Shown here piece after piece: positions 1 to 12,366 of a stretch of 64,000 bases of DNA. Source of the stretch: Tillandsia leiboldiana (taxonomy: Eukaryota > Streptophyta > Magnoliopsida > Poales > Bromeliaceae); assembly GCA_029204045.2 (NCBI GenBank), contig CM055069.1:21742825-21806824 (forward strand). The letters are read 5' to 3'. The notes under the pieces are model-generated. The model had not been told where the DNA came from. It ran no database searches and saw only the letters and a list, made by a program, of their open reading frames with translations. The translations under genes were made by a program, and so were the position numbers. Positions within the stretch are counted from its first letter, which is position 1, and each line of letters opens with the position of its first letter.

Positions 1-707
1 CGCTGTGCCCGCGCGGCGCCCGCGCTGTGCCCGCACGGGTACGATCCCCGCGGCGCCCGCGCGCTGCCCGTGCGGGTACGATCCGCGCGGCGCCCATGAG
101 GTGCCCGCGCGGCTCCCGCGGTTGCCGCCCGCGCGATGCCCTAGCGGCATCGCGCGTCTCCGCCGCCCGTGTCGTGCCCTAACTTGCGCAACGACGGCGG
201 CGGTGGCGGAGATGACGGAGACGACCGAAACCCTAAACAAAAACGTAAAAGAAGATCCCGAAAAACCACAACGAGGATTCACTCACCGGATTAATCCACG
301 GGGAACTCGTCCGATCGCGCTCTTGTCTCCGGCTCGTTGTTCGGGGTGATCGGACTCCTTCGTTTCCTTCCTTTTCTCCTTTCTTTCCTTCGGCTAGGGT
401 TCTGTCTTTTTCTTTTCTTTCTCTTTCGCGTTCTTTCTTTTCGGCTAGGGTTTCTTTTTTTTTTGTACGTATTAATTCAACCCCTTTTAAATCTTAGTCG
501 CCGATTAATTAATTTTCCAAATTAATTAATCATAGGAAATAAAAACCCCAAATTTAATTTCACGTAACCGATTAATTAACTCCTTAATTAATTAATCACA
601 CGGAATATCCAAATTCCCCCAAAAAGCATGCTGGATATTTTATGCGGATTTCGATGCACGCCTTAAGTCATCGCGATCTTAGAAACCACATTCCGGGAGA
701 TCCGTAC
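1..707 (-). repeat. Old gypsy LTR fragment Z, first part (interrupted by element A)
   Basis: The order of landmarks matches the distal part of element A's LTRs in the same orientation: a GC-rich array (1 to about 190), a pyrimidine-rich stretch with CTAGGGTT (about 350-480), an ATTAATTAAT-rich stretch, then CCGGGAGATCC just before the junction at 707. The missing end of this LTR continues at 12367-12555, so element A landed inside it. The left end lies outside the window. No gene is supported here; open frames in the GC array are compositional. Confidence 0.75.
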
Positions 708-1979
708 TGTCACGCCCCCGGGGGTTTTTGAGTCTATCAAAGCAGAAAATTGCGTGTATTATTTTTTTTTTCTTAACAAGGTAACTTAAACCTCATCCCC
801 GGTGCGTGCCAGACCGCCACATACACAAATTCTCTCTGCCCACGGACAGAGTCTCCTTTGTATATGCACGGCGTCTCATTTACAACATCATACATCAACC
901 ATCAACCATACAATAGACATACATCGTCGAACAGAGTACAGTAATTTAACTAATGTGTTAAAAGACCGGTGTCCACTCGACACCTTGTCATTAAAACGGC
1001 ATCAACGTTTGGAAAGGATAAAACCAGCGGTTGCAAAACCCGTGCCCACACGGCACTTCGTTTTGAGAAAACATTTTCGAAATCATTTGGTTTATCATGA
1101 AAACGTGCCGCGTATGAAAACATCACTGAAAGTATCAAAGTATAAAAGTACACCTCATCCACAGCGCTAACTCATACATGTCCATGACTAATATGATCCA
1201 CAAGCAAATTGACTATTTAAAGTGTAAGGAAAACGAGATAAAAACCCAAGTATCCTGACTACGGTCCTCGCGACGCAGTCTCACCGCCCTCCCGGCTAAC
1301 GCACCCCGTAACACCTGTCACGGAGTGGGTAAAGTCAGTGACAAACAAAGTAGATGTCTAAGTATCAAAAGAGAATAAGGAGCAAACCGATTACACCGGA
1401 ACCTTTCGCTAAAACCCGGTACATAATTAAGCTGGACACCAACCCTAGATTTATCAATTAGGTTGGGCACCAACCCCAGAGTACCTGTCGGAGAGACTAA
1501 AGTCTCCCCTCGTGCGCAAACACCTTTTTGATGCTTTTAACCTCTTCACGGTGCTGGTGTGCTATTTACAGCAGGCGCGAAGAGGTCCTCACGGCTCCCA
1601 CCCCTTTGTGAGGTACACGGGTCAAAAAGACCACTTCTCCGGAAAAGTATGTTACGGCTTTTTGGTGTTGGCATATTTCGTGAGTCAAGTCAGTAAGTTG
1701 AGTCGGAGTCTTAAAGGGATCAAATTGTCAATCAGCAATCAAAGACTTAGAGAAGATTCAACAAGAGCTCAAGTTGACACTCAGTGTCTTGAGTCTTGAA
1801 GATTGATGTTGAAGAATTGTGGATCAGTTACATCAATCTCAAGAAGAAAGTATTCAAGAGGATCAGGTATGTTTAACTAAATAATTGTTGGTGATCCGAA
1901 TACTTTCTTATAGTGTAGAAACACTTGGAAGAATTTTTAATTGCATAATAATCAAAAACTGGTGTTCGGACATGTTCAG

Positions 1980-2275
1980 GATCCGGATCAGAGCCATCGA
2001 TCCGGATCCCGAAGGTTGTTGCTTCATACAAGACTTCGATCCGGATCCATGCAATTTCCGATCCGGATCCCGAATGTTAAGTTTTCTATTTTGTATGAAC
2101 GATCCGGATCGGGCAATGCGATCCGGATCCCGAACCATGGTATTTCTGGAATCGTCAATCTCGTTACGACGATCCGGATCGCAGTAAATCCGATCCGGAT
2201 CGCTGTCCTGAAAATTTCCAGATAAGGTATGTTTTTGATACTTATCTCTTTCCAAAGGTTTCTAAACTATAAATA
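1980..2275 (+). promoter_or_regulatory. GATCCGGATC palindrome array and TATA box of the SIRE solo LTR
   Basis: Eight copies of the 10-bp palindrome GATCCGGATC start at 1980, 1999, 2038, 2060, 2101, 2120, 2171 and 2192, alternating with CCCGAA-type followers. TATAAATA lies at 2268-2275. The arrangement (palindrome array, then TATA) is typical of a U3 enhancer/promoter. The binding factor is unknown. The function is inferred from position only. Confidence 0.7.
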
Positions 2276-2525
2276 GACACTTAGGGTTTCTCAAGAACGT
2301 GGGAGCTACGGCCGATCTTTTTATAAAACTCTTGAGAGCAACCCTAGAGGCTAGGTTTTTTATCGATCTTCTTCATAGCCTCTTTTAGGTCAATTCGACG
2401 GTTCTTTCAAGAACATATCTTTTGTCGAATTGATCTAATCTTTTCTTAGAGATTTTTTCTACGGTTCCTCAATGAGAATCTAAGCAAAGGATCACCATCG
2501 AAGTCAATATTCTTATCGACTGAGT

Positions 2526-2632
2526 TTGCGTCGTGGATTCGACGTGGCATCGTGGATTCGGTGTGCTAAAGGCGTTTCGTGGATTCGAAACGTGTGCTCG
2601 TGGATTCGAGTGGCGTTCGTGGATTCGAACGT
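2526..2632 (+). repeat. GTGGATTC-loop hairpin array (solo LTR copy)
   Basis: GTGGATTC occurs at 2533, 2552, 2579, 2600 and 2619. Each is bracketed by complementary arms that differ between units: GCGTC/GACGT, CATC/GGTG, CGTTTC/GAAACG, CTC/GAG and CGTTC/GAACG. The array lies downstream of the TATA box, so it would be in the LTR transcript. Confidence 0.75.
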
Positions 2633-2869
2633 GTGCAGTGGGCGTGCAAAATCGGTGGAGCGCGAGGTCCAAGAAATTGAAGGAGGGGTTAAATCCGTGG
2701 AGACAGTAATCACCTTGTTATTCTTCTTTTCTTAGGGATTGTTATTGCGTGGACATCCAACCGGTTAGCGCAAGGTCCGAAGAAGCTGAAGGAGGGGTTT
2801 GAGTCCGTGGAGTCGGTAATCACCTTGTTATTCTTCTATTCTTATTGGATTGCTATTGCGTGTTGGTCC

Positions 2870-2901
2870 CGTGGTTTTTCTCCTGGATTGGAGTTTCCAC
2901 G
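2870..2901 (+). other. Conserved two-part hairpin near LTR 3' end
   Basis: CGTGG (2870-2874) pairs with CCACG (2897-2901), and an inner CTCC (2880-2883) pairs with GGAG (2890-2893). The same nested arms occur at the same place in the other two SIRE LTRs of the window. Confidence 0.55.
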
Positions 2902-3479
2902 TAAATCTCGGTGTGCTGTTTTTATTTTCCGCATTGGTTTTTATTTTGCACTGAGATTTGGTTTTATAAGTATTACACCAATTCACCCCCCCTCTAGTTG
3001 TATGATAGTACCTATTTAGATCCTTGTGGATCCTATAAAAACCAACAAAGTACACCCATGCGGAGGCCAATCCGCCTGTGTACGTGCAGCATTCGAAACG
3101 GATTTGCCGAGATCGGCGTGTAGTGAGCACCGCGATCGCAGCCGCTTCAATTGTTAGATAAAATACAATTATGCGAAAGGTTAAACTATCCATCTACTTT
3201 GTTAGACAAATTAAGAGCATTTTAAATGATGATAGATGCACTTACTGCACTTCTTGCACTTACAGCAACCGTACCCACCTAGTTGAAGAGAAATCGGAAC
3301 ACCTGAATCCTTCGCGCACCCCTGCTGCGCACCTGGACCTAAAGAAAGTCCGCAAGGATAACTATAGTCAAAAACATGTACTAACATCCCAAAACAAAAG
3401 ACCCAATTTACTCTTTTCGACGGAAAAGTCCAACACCGTCCGGGTTGACGAGAACCGGAGTCCCGCGCCGCCGTCGCCG

Positions 3480-3912
3480 TCCGTCGGAGCCCCGCGCGGT
3501 TCGGAACCGCGCGGCGTGTCTCCGCGGGCGGCGCCTCGCGAGGGTGCTGCCCGTGCGGCGGCCACGCGACGCCCGCGCGGGTGCGGCCCCGCACGGCGCC
3601 CGCGCGCGGGGTTGCCCGCGCGGCGCCCGCGTGGGTGCTCCGCGCGGCGCCCGCGCGGTTGCGGGTCCGCGTGGGTGCCGCCCGCGCGGTAGCCGCGCGG
3701 CGCCCGCGCGGTTGCTGGTCCGCGCGGTGCCCGCGCGGTTGCGGGTCCGCGCGGGTGCCGCTAGCGCGGCAGCCGCGCGGCGTCCGCGCGGTGCCCCGCG
3801 CGGTTGCAGGTCCGCGCGGGTGCCGCCCGCGCGGTAGCCGCGCGGTGCCCGCGCGGTTGCGGGTACGACCCGCGCGGAGCCCGCGCGGTGCCCGCGCGGT
3901 CCCATCGCCGCT
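3480..3912. repeat. GC-rich minisatellite in element A left LTR
   Basis: Irregular tandem copies of a unit of the type GCGCGGTTGCGGGTCCGCGC alternate with CCCGCGCGG. A homologous but rearranged array occupies about 11090-11600 in the right LTR. The sequence is open in several frames at once purely because of composition. Confidence 0.85.
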
Positions 3913-4710
3913 TGCGGCGGCGATCGGCCGTCCGCGACTCTCCTCCGCGCGATGCCCTAGTGGCACAGCGCGCCTCCGCCGTCCGTTCCGTGCCCTAGCA
4001 TGACGACGATGACGGCGACGGTGACGGATACGACAGAGAAACCCAAGAACTCAAACAAAAAGGACGACGGAAAAATCCCAAATAATTTATAACAATTATT
4101 TTAATAACCGAAGATCGACGGGAAGGTTGTCTGGTCGCGTTCTTGCCTTCGGTTCGATGTCCGGGAAGATCGGGCTCCTTCTCTTTCTCCTTTCCATTTC
4201 TTCCGGCTAGGGTTCCGTCTTTTCATTTTTTTTTTTTTTTTTTCTCTCCTCACCGGTTAGGGTTTTATTTTTTTCTTTTCTTTTCTTTCCGATAATCGGG
4301 ATCCCTTATATAGCTTGTATTATATCTTTAATTAATTTCCTCTTTAATTCGTACGTAAGGAAATTCTATTTTCTGTCTTCGGATAATTAATTAATTAATT
4401 AATTATCCCCTACGAGATAACCCACCTTATCTCCAACGGGTGCAAGATATTTCGCACGGATTCTGATGCATGACTAATCACCGTATCACTAATAATTCCG
4501 TTCCGGGAGATCCCGACATCGGATTTCAGATCCGATCGCACCGTCGGCCATCATTTTCCGCGCTCTATCGCAGAAAAATACCAGCTCCTCACCCTGGCCA
4601 ACTTTTAACAATTAAATAATTTTATTCCTCTTAAGGGCTTAAATGGTTTGGATGTGAGTCAAAAATACCCCTAAGGGCCGGATCACTACACCACTCACAC
4701 TTTATAAAAG

Positions 4711-4725
4711 GTTTCGTCCCGAAAC
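4711..4725 (-). other. PPT-proximal palindrome of element A (decayed)
   Basis: GTTTCGTCCCGAAAC, a one-base-shorter version of the palindrome GTTTCGAGGACGAAAC found beside the polypurine tract of elements B, C and D. It lies about 20 bp from the LTR, between the chromodomain codons and the LTR. Confidence 0.6.
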
Positions 4726-7700
4726 TTAAGTACAAACCCCACTAATCAATTCGGGAAAACATTCTCTCATCTTCGATTCCAGTTCCCAAGTCGCCTCGCG
4801 CTCTTCGTGGTTGCTCCACTGGACCTTTACATAGGGGATTGTTCGTTTACGCAACTTCTTGTCCTCTCTCGCCAAAATCCGCACCGGCGTCTCCTCGACG
4901 CTTAAATCCTCTCGCAACTCGATGGTGGAGGCATCCAAGGCATGAGAGGGATCAGCTAGGTACTTCCGGGCATTGAGACATGGAACACGTTATGGACTCG
5001 TTCAAGGTTCGGCGGCAGGGCTAATCGGTACGCCACCGGTCCTACGCGTTCTAGGATCTCGAACGGTCCTACGTACCTCGGGCTTAACTTTCCCTTTATG
5101 CCGAAGCATCGGTTCCCCTTGGAGGGCGAAACTCGGAGTAACGCATGCTCGCCCACCATGAACTCTAAGTCTCGGCGCCTGTTGTCCGCGTAGCTTTTCT
5201 GTTTGCTCTGGGCGGTCAGTAGCCTTTGTCTAATCAATCGCACCTTTGCTTCGGTCTCCTCCACCAAATCTGGGCCCAGAAACTTACGCTCACCCAAGTC
5301 GTCCCAGCATATTGGAGACCGACAGCGGCGCCCGTACAGGGCCTCGTATGGTGCCATCTGAATGCTGGCCTGGTAACTGTTATTATAGGCAAATTCCACT
5401 AGGGGCAAACACCGTGCCCACCCTTCGCCCAAGTCCAAAACGCATGCTCGAAGCATGTCCTACACAATTTGTATCACCCGCTCTGATTGTCCATCGGTCT
5501 GCGGGTGAAAAGCCGTACTGAAGTGCAACTTGGTTCCCATTGCTCGCTGCAGGCTCTGCCGAAAGTTTGACACAAATCGCGTGTCCCTGTCCGACGTGAT
5601 GGATGTCGGCACCCCATGCAACCTTACTATCTCGTTGATGTAGGTTTGTGCCAGTCGTTCCCGCGTCCACGTCGTGTGTATGGGCAGAAAGTGGGCCGAT
5701 TTCGTCAGACGGTCCACAATCACCCATATTGCATCGTGTCCCTGTGACGATCTCGGGAACCCGGTCACAAAGTCCATGGTAATCATGTCCCACTTCCACT
5801 CGGGCACCGATAAGGGTTGCAATTTTCCTGCCGGACGCTGGTGCTCGGTCTTCACCCGTTGGCACACCAGGCAGTGTGCCACAAACCGAGTCACATCTCC
5901 CTTCATTTTGGGCCACCAGAAGGTTTGTTTGACGTCCTTGTACATCTTCGTTCCCCCGGGGTGCGCTGCATATGGAGCAGTATGCGCCTCCCGCAGGATT
6001 TTCTCTTTGAGTTCCGGTAGATCCGGCACGCAGATTCGTCCCCGAAATCGTATCGTGCCGTCGGAGTTTACTGTGAAATCACCATCTTGGTCGGCAGTTA
6101 CTCTACTTCGCACCAGCTGGAGTTGGTCATCAGTCGACTGCCCCTCGAGGATTCTGTCAAGCAAGGTAGGTCTGACCACCAGTGTCAGAAGTTGTGCGAC
6201 TGTACCCGCCGGTACTACTTCTAGTCTTAATCGCGAAAATTTCGCAATCAGACTATCTTGCTGGGTGATGGCATTTACCCCTGCCTCCTCGGCCTGCCCC
6301 TTGCGGCTCAGGGCGTCGGCCACCACGTTTGCCTTTCCCGGGTGGTAGTGGATCGTTAAATCGTAATCCTTCAGTAGCTCGAGCCACCGTCTTTGTCGCA
6401 AATTTAACTCCTTTTGGGTGAAAAGGTACTTAAGACTTTTATGATCTGAGTACACATTGGAGTGTGCCCCATACAGGTAGTGTCTCCAAAGCTTGAGGAC
6501 GAACACAACCGCTGCGAGTTCCAAATCGTGCACGGGGTAGTTCCGCTCGTATTCCTTGAGCTGCCTTGACGCATAGGCTATAACCTTTCCCCGTTGCATG
6601 AGTACTCCACCCAGTCTGTTTCGCGACGCATCGCAATACACTTCATAATCCTCCCCTGGTTCTGGCAGGGCGAGAATCGGGGCTCGCATCAATCTATCCT
6701 TGAGCTCCTCGAAGCTCCTCTGACATTTGTCCGTCCAGATGAACTTTTCCCCCTTTCTAGTCAAACGGTTTAAGGGGGTGGCTATCTTGGAGAAACCCTC
6801 CACGAAGCGCCGGTAGTACCCGGCTAATCCCAGGAAGCTTCGAATCTCCGTCACCGTCGTCGGTTGGGGCCAGCCCGTCACCGAATCTATCTTTTTCGGA
6901 TCGACTGCGACTCCGGCCGCCGAGATTACGTGCCCCAAGAAACCGACCTCACGGAGCCAAAACTCACACTTTTTGAGTTTGGCGTAGAGTTTCTGTTCCC
7001 GTAGGGTCTGGAGGACTGTGCACAGATGTTCTTCGTGTTCCTCGTCTGTACGGGAGTAGATGAGGATATCGTCGATGAAGACCACCACGAATAAGTCCAG
7101 GAAGGGTTTGAATATCCCGTTCATCATGTCCATGAACACCGCCGGGGCATTTGTGAGCCCGAACGGCATTACTGTAAATTCGTAATGGCCGTAGCGAGTC
7201 CGGAAAGCCGTTTTGGGGATGTCCTCCCCCTTGACCTGGACCTGATGATAGCCCGACTGCAGGTCAATCTTTGAAAACACCGTCGCCCCCTGTAGTTGGT
7301 CGAAGAGGTCGTCGATCCTTGGCAGGGGGTACTTGTTCTTAACGGTGACCTTATTTATCTCCCGGTAGTCGATGCACAACCGGAGACTTCCGTCCTTCTT
7401 CCTCACAAACAGGACGGGCGCGCCCCAGGGTGACGCGCTAGGTCTGATGAAACCTTTATCCAAAAGGTCCTCCAACTGTGCCTTGAGTTCCTTCAACTCC
7501 GCGAAGGCCATCCTGTACGGTGCCTTGGTGATGGGTTTGGTGCCGGGAAGTAGTTCAATAGGGAAGTCGACCTCTCGTTCCGGTGGCATTCCGGGGAGCT
7601 CTGCCGGAAATACATCCGGAAATTCCTTTACCACTGGAATTTCGGAAGGCGAGGGAACGGGTCGGGTGGCTAAATCTACCGAGGCTAGATAGGCCACGCA

Positions 7701-9502
7701 CCCGCCCTCCATCAACTTCCTAACCCGCGACGCGGAGATGATAGCCAAAAAGGAAGTGCTTTTACATGCCAAGTACACATTTTCTGGGAATCCCGGCTTC
7801 TGTAGTTGCACCTGGCGCTTCTCGCAGTCGATGACCGCCTGATACTCGGTAAGCCAGTCCATGCCCAAAACCACGTCGTATTCTTTTAGCGGTATGATCA
7901 CCAGATCCCAGGGGCACGACAACCTTCCCAGTCTTATTGAACACGAGGGTACTAGGCCAGTCGCCGCGATTGGCCCCCCAGGGGTCTGGACGGTCAGTAA
8001 GACATCAAGGGGACTACTTTCTAGCAGATGTGTTTGTGCAAAAGTGCGGGAAATAAAGGAGCGAGTCGCCCCGGTGTCAAACAGGGTTCGAGCTCGAAAA
8101 TTAGAAACGGAGGTAATACTTGCGACCAACTCCTCTGGCAGCGTCGCTCCATGCTGGCCTATGGAGTAGAGCCTCCCTCCTGGTTGTGGTCGCGATTCTC
8201 CTTCTGCTCTTGGCGCCGGAGGATGTGGGGGCATTCCCGTTGATGCTCTACCCCGTCCTGGTGGCTGCGCCGTTGGGGTGGAAGCTGCGGAAGATGCCGC
8301 TCCAGTGTTCAGTGGACAGTTGAATCGGAAATGCCCCGGTTTGCCGCAGCGGTAACAGTGATCCTGTCTCTTAGGGCATTCCGTCACTGGATGCGATGCT
8401 CCGCAAATAACACATGGCTTGTTCGCTGGTCGCGGCTTTCCGGTAGGCGCACTCTTACTTCCTTGTTGCGTCCTGGGGTACTTTGGGGGTCGGCTCCCAC
8501 TAGACGGGCCCCCTCCCGGGTAAGTCTGTGTCCGCTTCCTCTCCCGGTTATTTCCTGACCCCTCACGTCGAGCTCGGGTGATAGCGAATCCCCGCTCCAC
8601 AATGGTGGCCCTGTCCACCACCTCCCTGAACCTGCGCAGGTCCGCTGCCTGAACCATCTCGAAGATGTCGCTCCGTAACCCGTCCACAAAAAGACGGGCC
8701 TTGTGGGGTTCATCCCGTATAACAAACGGGACGCAGTTAACCAATCTTACAAACTCCATTTGATATTCCATGACCGAGCGGTTCCCTTGTCTAATGTTCT
8801 TCAGGTCGTCTTCCAATTGCCGCTTGACGCTATCGGAGAAGAAAGCGCCAAAAAGTTCCTCTCTAAAGGCCGACCATGTCGGTAGCGGGTCATTTGTAGA
8901 CGGATCCGGGCGTACCGTCTTCCACCAGATGCGTGTATTCCCTTCGAGAAAGTGGACGGATAGTGGAAACCCGCTCGTGCTCCTCCATCAGTAGGTCCTC
9001 GAAGAGTTTCTCCATGGAATCCACCCATTTCTCGACGACCCATGGATCGGTCGTCTCTCCCTCGAAAGTGGGAGGGTCATGCTTCTTGAACTTAGTCAAA
9101 TTCGTCCTGACCCTTTCTCGCGTCGCTCGTTGCTCCGTGATCCCTCCTGCAGCGGCGGACCCCCCAAGAGTAGGGGTCGTTCCTACCTCCCCGCTGTCGC
9201 TCCTAGCACGGGCCCCGAGGTCGTCGGAGTAGGTACATCCCTTGGGGCTGGGGGCTATTCCGTCGTCGTACCACCCGCCCCTTGCGGTTCCGTAGTGGGT
9301 GCGGTGGTTTCGGGCAGAGGGTCGGATCGCGCTCGGCTGGCGTGGTTGCCTGTCGCTGCGTCAGTTGACGAACCTGCTCCGTCAGCGTCGCCACCTGCCC
9401 GGCCATTTCCCGCAGTTGTCGCCGGAGGAGCTGGTTCTCTGCGGTGGCCGGGGTCACTCTGTCCGCGTCCGCATTCTCGGTGGACGATCTAGTCCGGGCC
9501 AT
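4726..9502 (-). pseudogene. Broken gag-pol polyprotein of gypsy element A
   Basis: In minus-strand order the frame holds: a gag start at 9502 (MARTRSS...); gag matrix/capsid pieces (about 9099-8890, then from 8816); a double zinc knuckle ending CYRCGKPGHFRFNC; an aspartic protease with LFDTGA; reverse transcriptase with FIDD; RNase H; an integrase with zinc finger and DDE core; and a chromodomain-like tail (about 4880-4740). Lesions seen: frame changes between 9300 and 9100 and between 9000 and 8816 in gag, an in-frame TAG at 5460-5462 inside the integrase core, and a frameshift near 4955-4975 before the chromodomain. Domain order (integrase after RNase H, chromodomain last) marks Ty3/gypsy chromoviruses. 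The element cannot make its own full polyprotein. Confidence 0.92.
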
Positions 9503-9702
9503 CGTCCGCTAAAAACAGAGAAACCGTGTTAACCCTAAGGTTATAACCCTAGCACCATGTCTTACGATTACACCTATATTACGTTCCCTTTTCCCGTACT
9601 CTCACGTACTACGCACTATACCTTGGTTATCTCATGTCCAATTTGCTTGTGGCACCCTACACTGTGGATGGGATCACGTCTACTATGGTTATGGGTTGTT
9701 TT

Positions 9703-9713
9703 CTCTGATACCA
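9703..9713 (-). other. Primer binding site of element A
   Basis: On the minus strand this reads TGGTATCAGAG, complementary to the 3' end of initiator tRNA-Met. It is 7 bp from the LTR edge at 9721. Confidence 0.85.
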
Positions 9714-9720
9714 TTTAATC

Positions 9721-12366
9721 TGTCACGCCCCCGGGGGTTTTTGAGTCTATCAAGCGGAAATTACGTGTATTATTTTTTGTTTCATAACAAGATACTTAAA
9801 CCTCATCCCTCCCGGTGCGTGCCAGACCGGCCACATACACAAATTCTCCTCTGCCACGGACAGAGTCTCCTTTGTATATGCACGGCGTCTCATTTACAAC
9901 ATCATACAATCCATCACCTCACCATACAATAGATCATACATCGTCGAACCAGAATACAGTAATTTGAACTAATGTGTAAAAGGACCCGGTGTCCACGTCG
10001 ACACCTTGTCATTAAAACGGCATCAACGTTTGAGAAGGATAAAACCAGCGGTTGCAAACCCGTGCCCACACGGCACTTCGTTTTGAGAAAACATTTTCGA
10101 AATCATTTGGTTTATCATGAAACGTGCGCGTATGAAAACATCACTAAAAGTATCAAAGTATAAAGTACACCTCATCCACAGCGCTAACTATACATGTCCA
10201 TGACTAATATGATCCACAAGCAAATTGACTATTTAAAGTTAAGGAAAACGAGATAAAAACCCAAGTATCCTGACTACGGTCCTCGCGACGCAGTCTCACC
10301 GCCCTCCCGGCTAACGCACCTCGTAACACCTGTCACGGAGTGGGTAAAGTCAGTGACAAACAAAGTAGATGTCTAAGTATCAAAAGAGAATAAGGAGCAA
10401 ACCGATTACACCGGAACCTTTCGCTAAAACCTGTACATAATTAAGCTGGGCACCAACCCCAGATTTATCAATTAAGTTGGGCACCAACCCCAGAGTACCT
10501 GTCGGAGAGACTAAAGTCTCCCCTCGTGCGCAAACACCTTTTTGATGCTTTTAACCTCTTCACGGTGCTGGTGTGCTATTTTCAGCAGGCGCGAAGGGTC
10601 CTCACGGCTCCCACCCCTTTGTGAGGTACACGGGTCAAAAAGACCACTTCTCCGGAAAAGTACACCCATGCGGAGGCCAATCCGCCTGTGTACGTGCAGC
10701 ATCCGAAATGGATTTGCCGAGATCGGCGTGTAGTGAGCACCGCGACCGCAGCCGCTTCAATTGTTAGATAAAATACAATTATGCGAAAGGTTAAACGTCC
10801 ATCTACTTTGTTAGACAAATTAAGAGCATTTTAATGATGATAGATGCACTTACTGCACTTGTTGCACTTATAGCAACCGTACCCACCTAGTTGAAGAGAA
10901 ATCGGAACACCTGAATCCTTCGCGCACCCGCTGCGCACCTGGACCTAAAGAAAGTCCGCAAGGATAACTATAGTCAAAAACGTGTACTAACATCCCAAAA
11001 CAAAAGACCCATTTACTCTTTTCGACGGAAAAGTCCAACACCGTCCGGGTTGACGAAAACCGGAATCCCGCGCCGCCGTCGCCGTCCGTCGGAGCCCCGC
11101 GCGGTTCGGAAAACCGCGCGGCGCCGTGTCTCCGCGGGCGTGCCCACGCGGGTGCTGGCCCGTCCGGTCGGCCGCAGCGACGCCCGCGCGGTAGTCCCCG
11201 CACGGCGCCCCGCGCGTGCGGGGTTGCCCGCGCGTCGCCCGCGTGGGTGCCCCGCGCGGCCCCCGCGCGGTTGCGGGTCCGCGTGGTGCCGCCCGCGCGG
11301 TAAGCCGCGCGGGCGCCCGCGCGGTTGCGGTCCGCGTGGGCCGCCCGCGCGGCCGCGCGGCGCCCGCTTGCGGTTGCGGTCCGCGCGGGTGCCACCGGCG
11401 CAGCCGCGCGCGCGCGCGTTTGCGGTTCGCGCGGGTGCCGCCCCGCGCGGCAGCCGCGCGGGTGTCCGCGCGGTGCCCGCGCGTTGCAGGTCCGCGCGTG
11501 TGGCCCAGCCCGCGGCTAGCCGCCGCGTTGCCCGCGCGCGGTCGACCCGCGGGAGCCCGCGCGAGCCGCGCGGTGCCCGCGCGGTCCCATCGCCGCTTGC
11601 GGCGGCGATCGGCCGTCCGCGACTCTCCTCCGCGCGATGCCCTCCTAGCGGCACCGCGCGCCTCCGCCGTCCGTCCTGCCTAGCATGACGACGATGACGG
11701 CGACGTGACGGATACGACGGAGAAACCCCAAGAACTCAAACAAAAAGGACGACGGAAAATCCCAAATAATTTATAACAATTATTTTACTAACCGAAGATC
11801 GACGGGAAGGTTGTCCGTCGCGTTCTTGCCTTCGGTTCGATGTCCGGGAAGATCGTGCTCCTTCCTCTTCTCTTTCCCTTTCTTCCGGCTAGGGTTCCGT
11901 CTTTCCTTTTTCTTTTTTTTTTCTCTCCTCACCGTTAGGGTTTATTTTTTTTCTTTTCTTTTCTTTCCGATAATCGGGATCCCTTATATAGCTCGTATTA
12001 TATCTTTAATTATTTCCTCTTTAATTCGTACGTAAGGAATTCTATTTTCTGTCCTTCGAATAATTAATTAATTAATTAATTATCCCCTACGAGATAACCC
12101 ACCTTATCTCCAACGGGTGCAAGATATTTCGCACGGATTCCGATGCATGACTAATCACCGTATCACTAAATAATTCCGTCCGGGAGATCCCGACATCGGA
12201 TTTCAGATCCGATCGCAAACGTCGGCCATCATTTTCCGCGCTCTATCGCAGAAAAAATACCAGCACCTCACCCTGGCCAACTTTTAACAATTAAATAATT
12301 TAATCCTCTGAAGGGCTTAAATGGTTTGGATGTGAGTCAAAATACCCCTAAGGGCGGATCACTACA
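9721..12366 (-). repeat. Right (5') LTR of element A
   Basis: 2646 bp from TGTCACGCC to CACTACA. It shows the uninterrupted target of the SIRE solo LTR near 10648. It contains a GC-rich minisatellite (about 11090-11600), a pyrimidine-rich zone with CTAGGGTT (about 11870-11960) and an AATTAATTAATT stretch near 12060. Open frames here are repeat artefacts. Confidence 0.88.

Larger units (their letters stand above)
1650..3047 (+). repeat. SIRE-type Ty1/copia solo LTR, nested in element A's LTR
   Basis: Begins TGTTACGG and ends ACCAACA. It is flanked by the perfect 5-bp duplication AAGTA (1645-1649 and 3048-3052). The sister LTR of element A has the uninterrupted site (TTCTCCGGAAAAGTACACCC near 10648), which proves an insertion and not a rearrangement. 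It is homologous along its length to the 3' LTR of element F (36227-37566): same TATA region, same GATCCGGATC array, same GTGGATTC array. No internal copia sequence remains, so it arose by LTR-LTR recombination. Confidence 0.95.
708..4690 (-). repeat. Left (3') LTR of element A, with nested solo LTR
   Basis: It aligns to 9721-12366 once 1650-3052 (a copia solo LTR plus one target copy) is removed, leaving about 2580 bp against 2646 bp. Ends are TG...CA in plus orientation. It contains a GC-rich array and is followed by a purine-rich tract (minus strand) at about 4691-4702. It ends at CACTACA. Confidence 0.88.
708..12366 (-). mobile_element. Ty3/gypsy retrotransposon A (Tekay/Del-like chromovirus), decayed
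   Basis: A full-structure minus-strand element: LTR 708-4690, interior 4691-9720, LTR 9721-12366. On the plus strand the LTRs run from TGTCACGCCCCCGGGGG to GGATCACTACA. A primer site complementary to initiator tRNA-Met lies 7 bp inside the right LTR, and a broken gag-pol fills the interior. The flanking pentamers (CGTAC left, TGTAA right) do not match, so the target duplication has mutated or the ends have recombined. The LTRs differ by many small indels. The left LTR carries a copia solo LTR. Confidence 0.9.

Noticed and set aside
349..398. Double zinc knuckle in gag (C-x2-C-x3-H-x4-C before CCHC; residues 349-361 and 368-381 of element C's polyprotein, also in A) as a novel feature
   Set aside because: Coordinates here are residues, not bases. 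This two-knuckle layout is common in plant chromovirus gag proteins.
350..480. CTAGGGTTT motifs as telomere-like repeats
   Set aside because: Isolated motifs in pyrimidine-rich LTR segments (also at 4208, 11890, 13591), not tandem arrays.
3211..4003. Arg/Ala-rich frames in element A's left LTR (and 10868-11688 in the right one)
   Set aside because: Minisatellite artefacts; the two LTR copies do not preserve any common reading frame.
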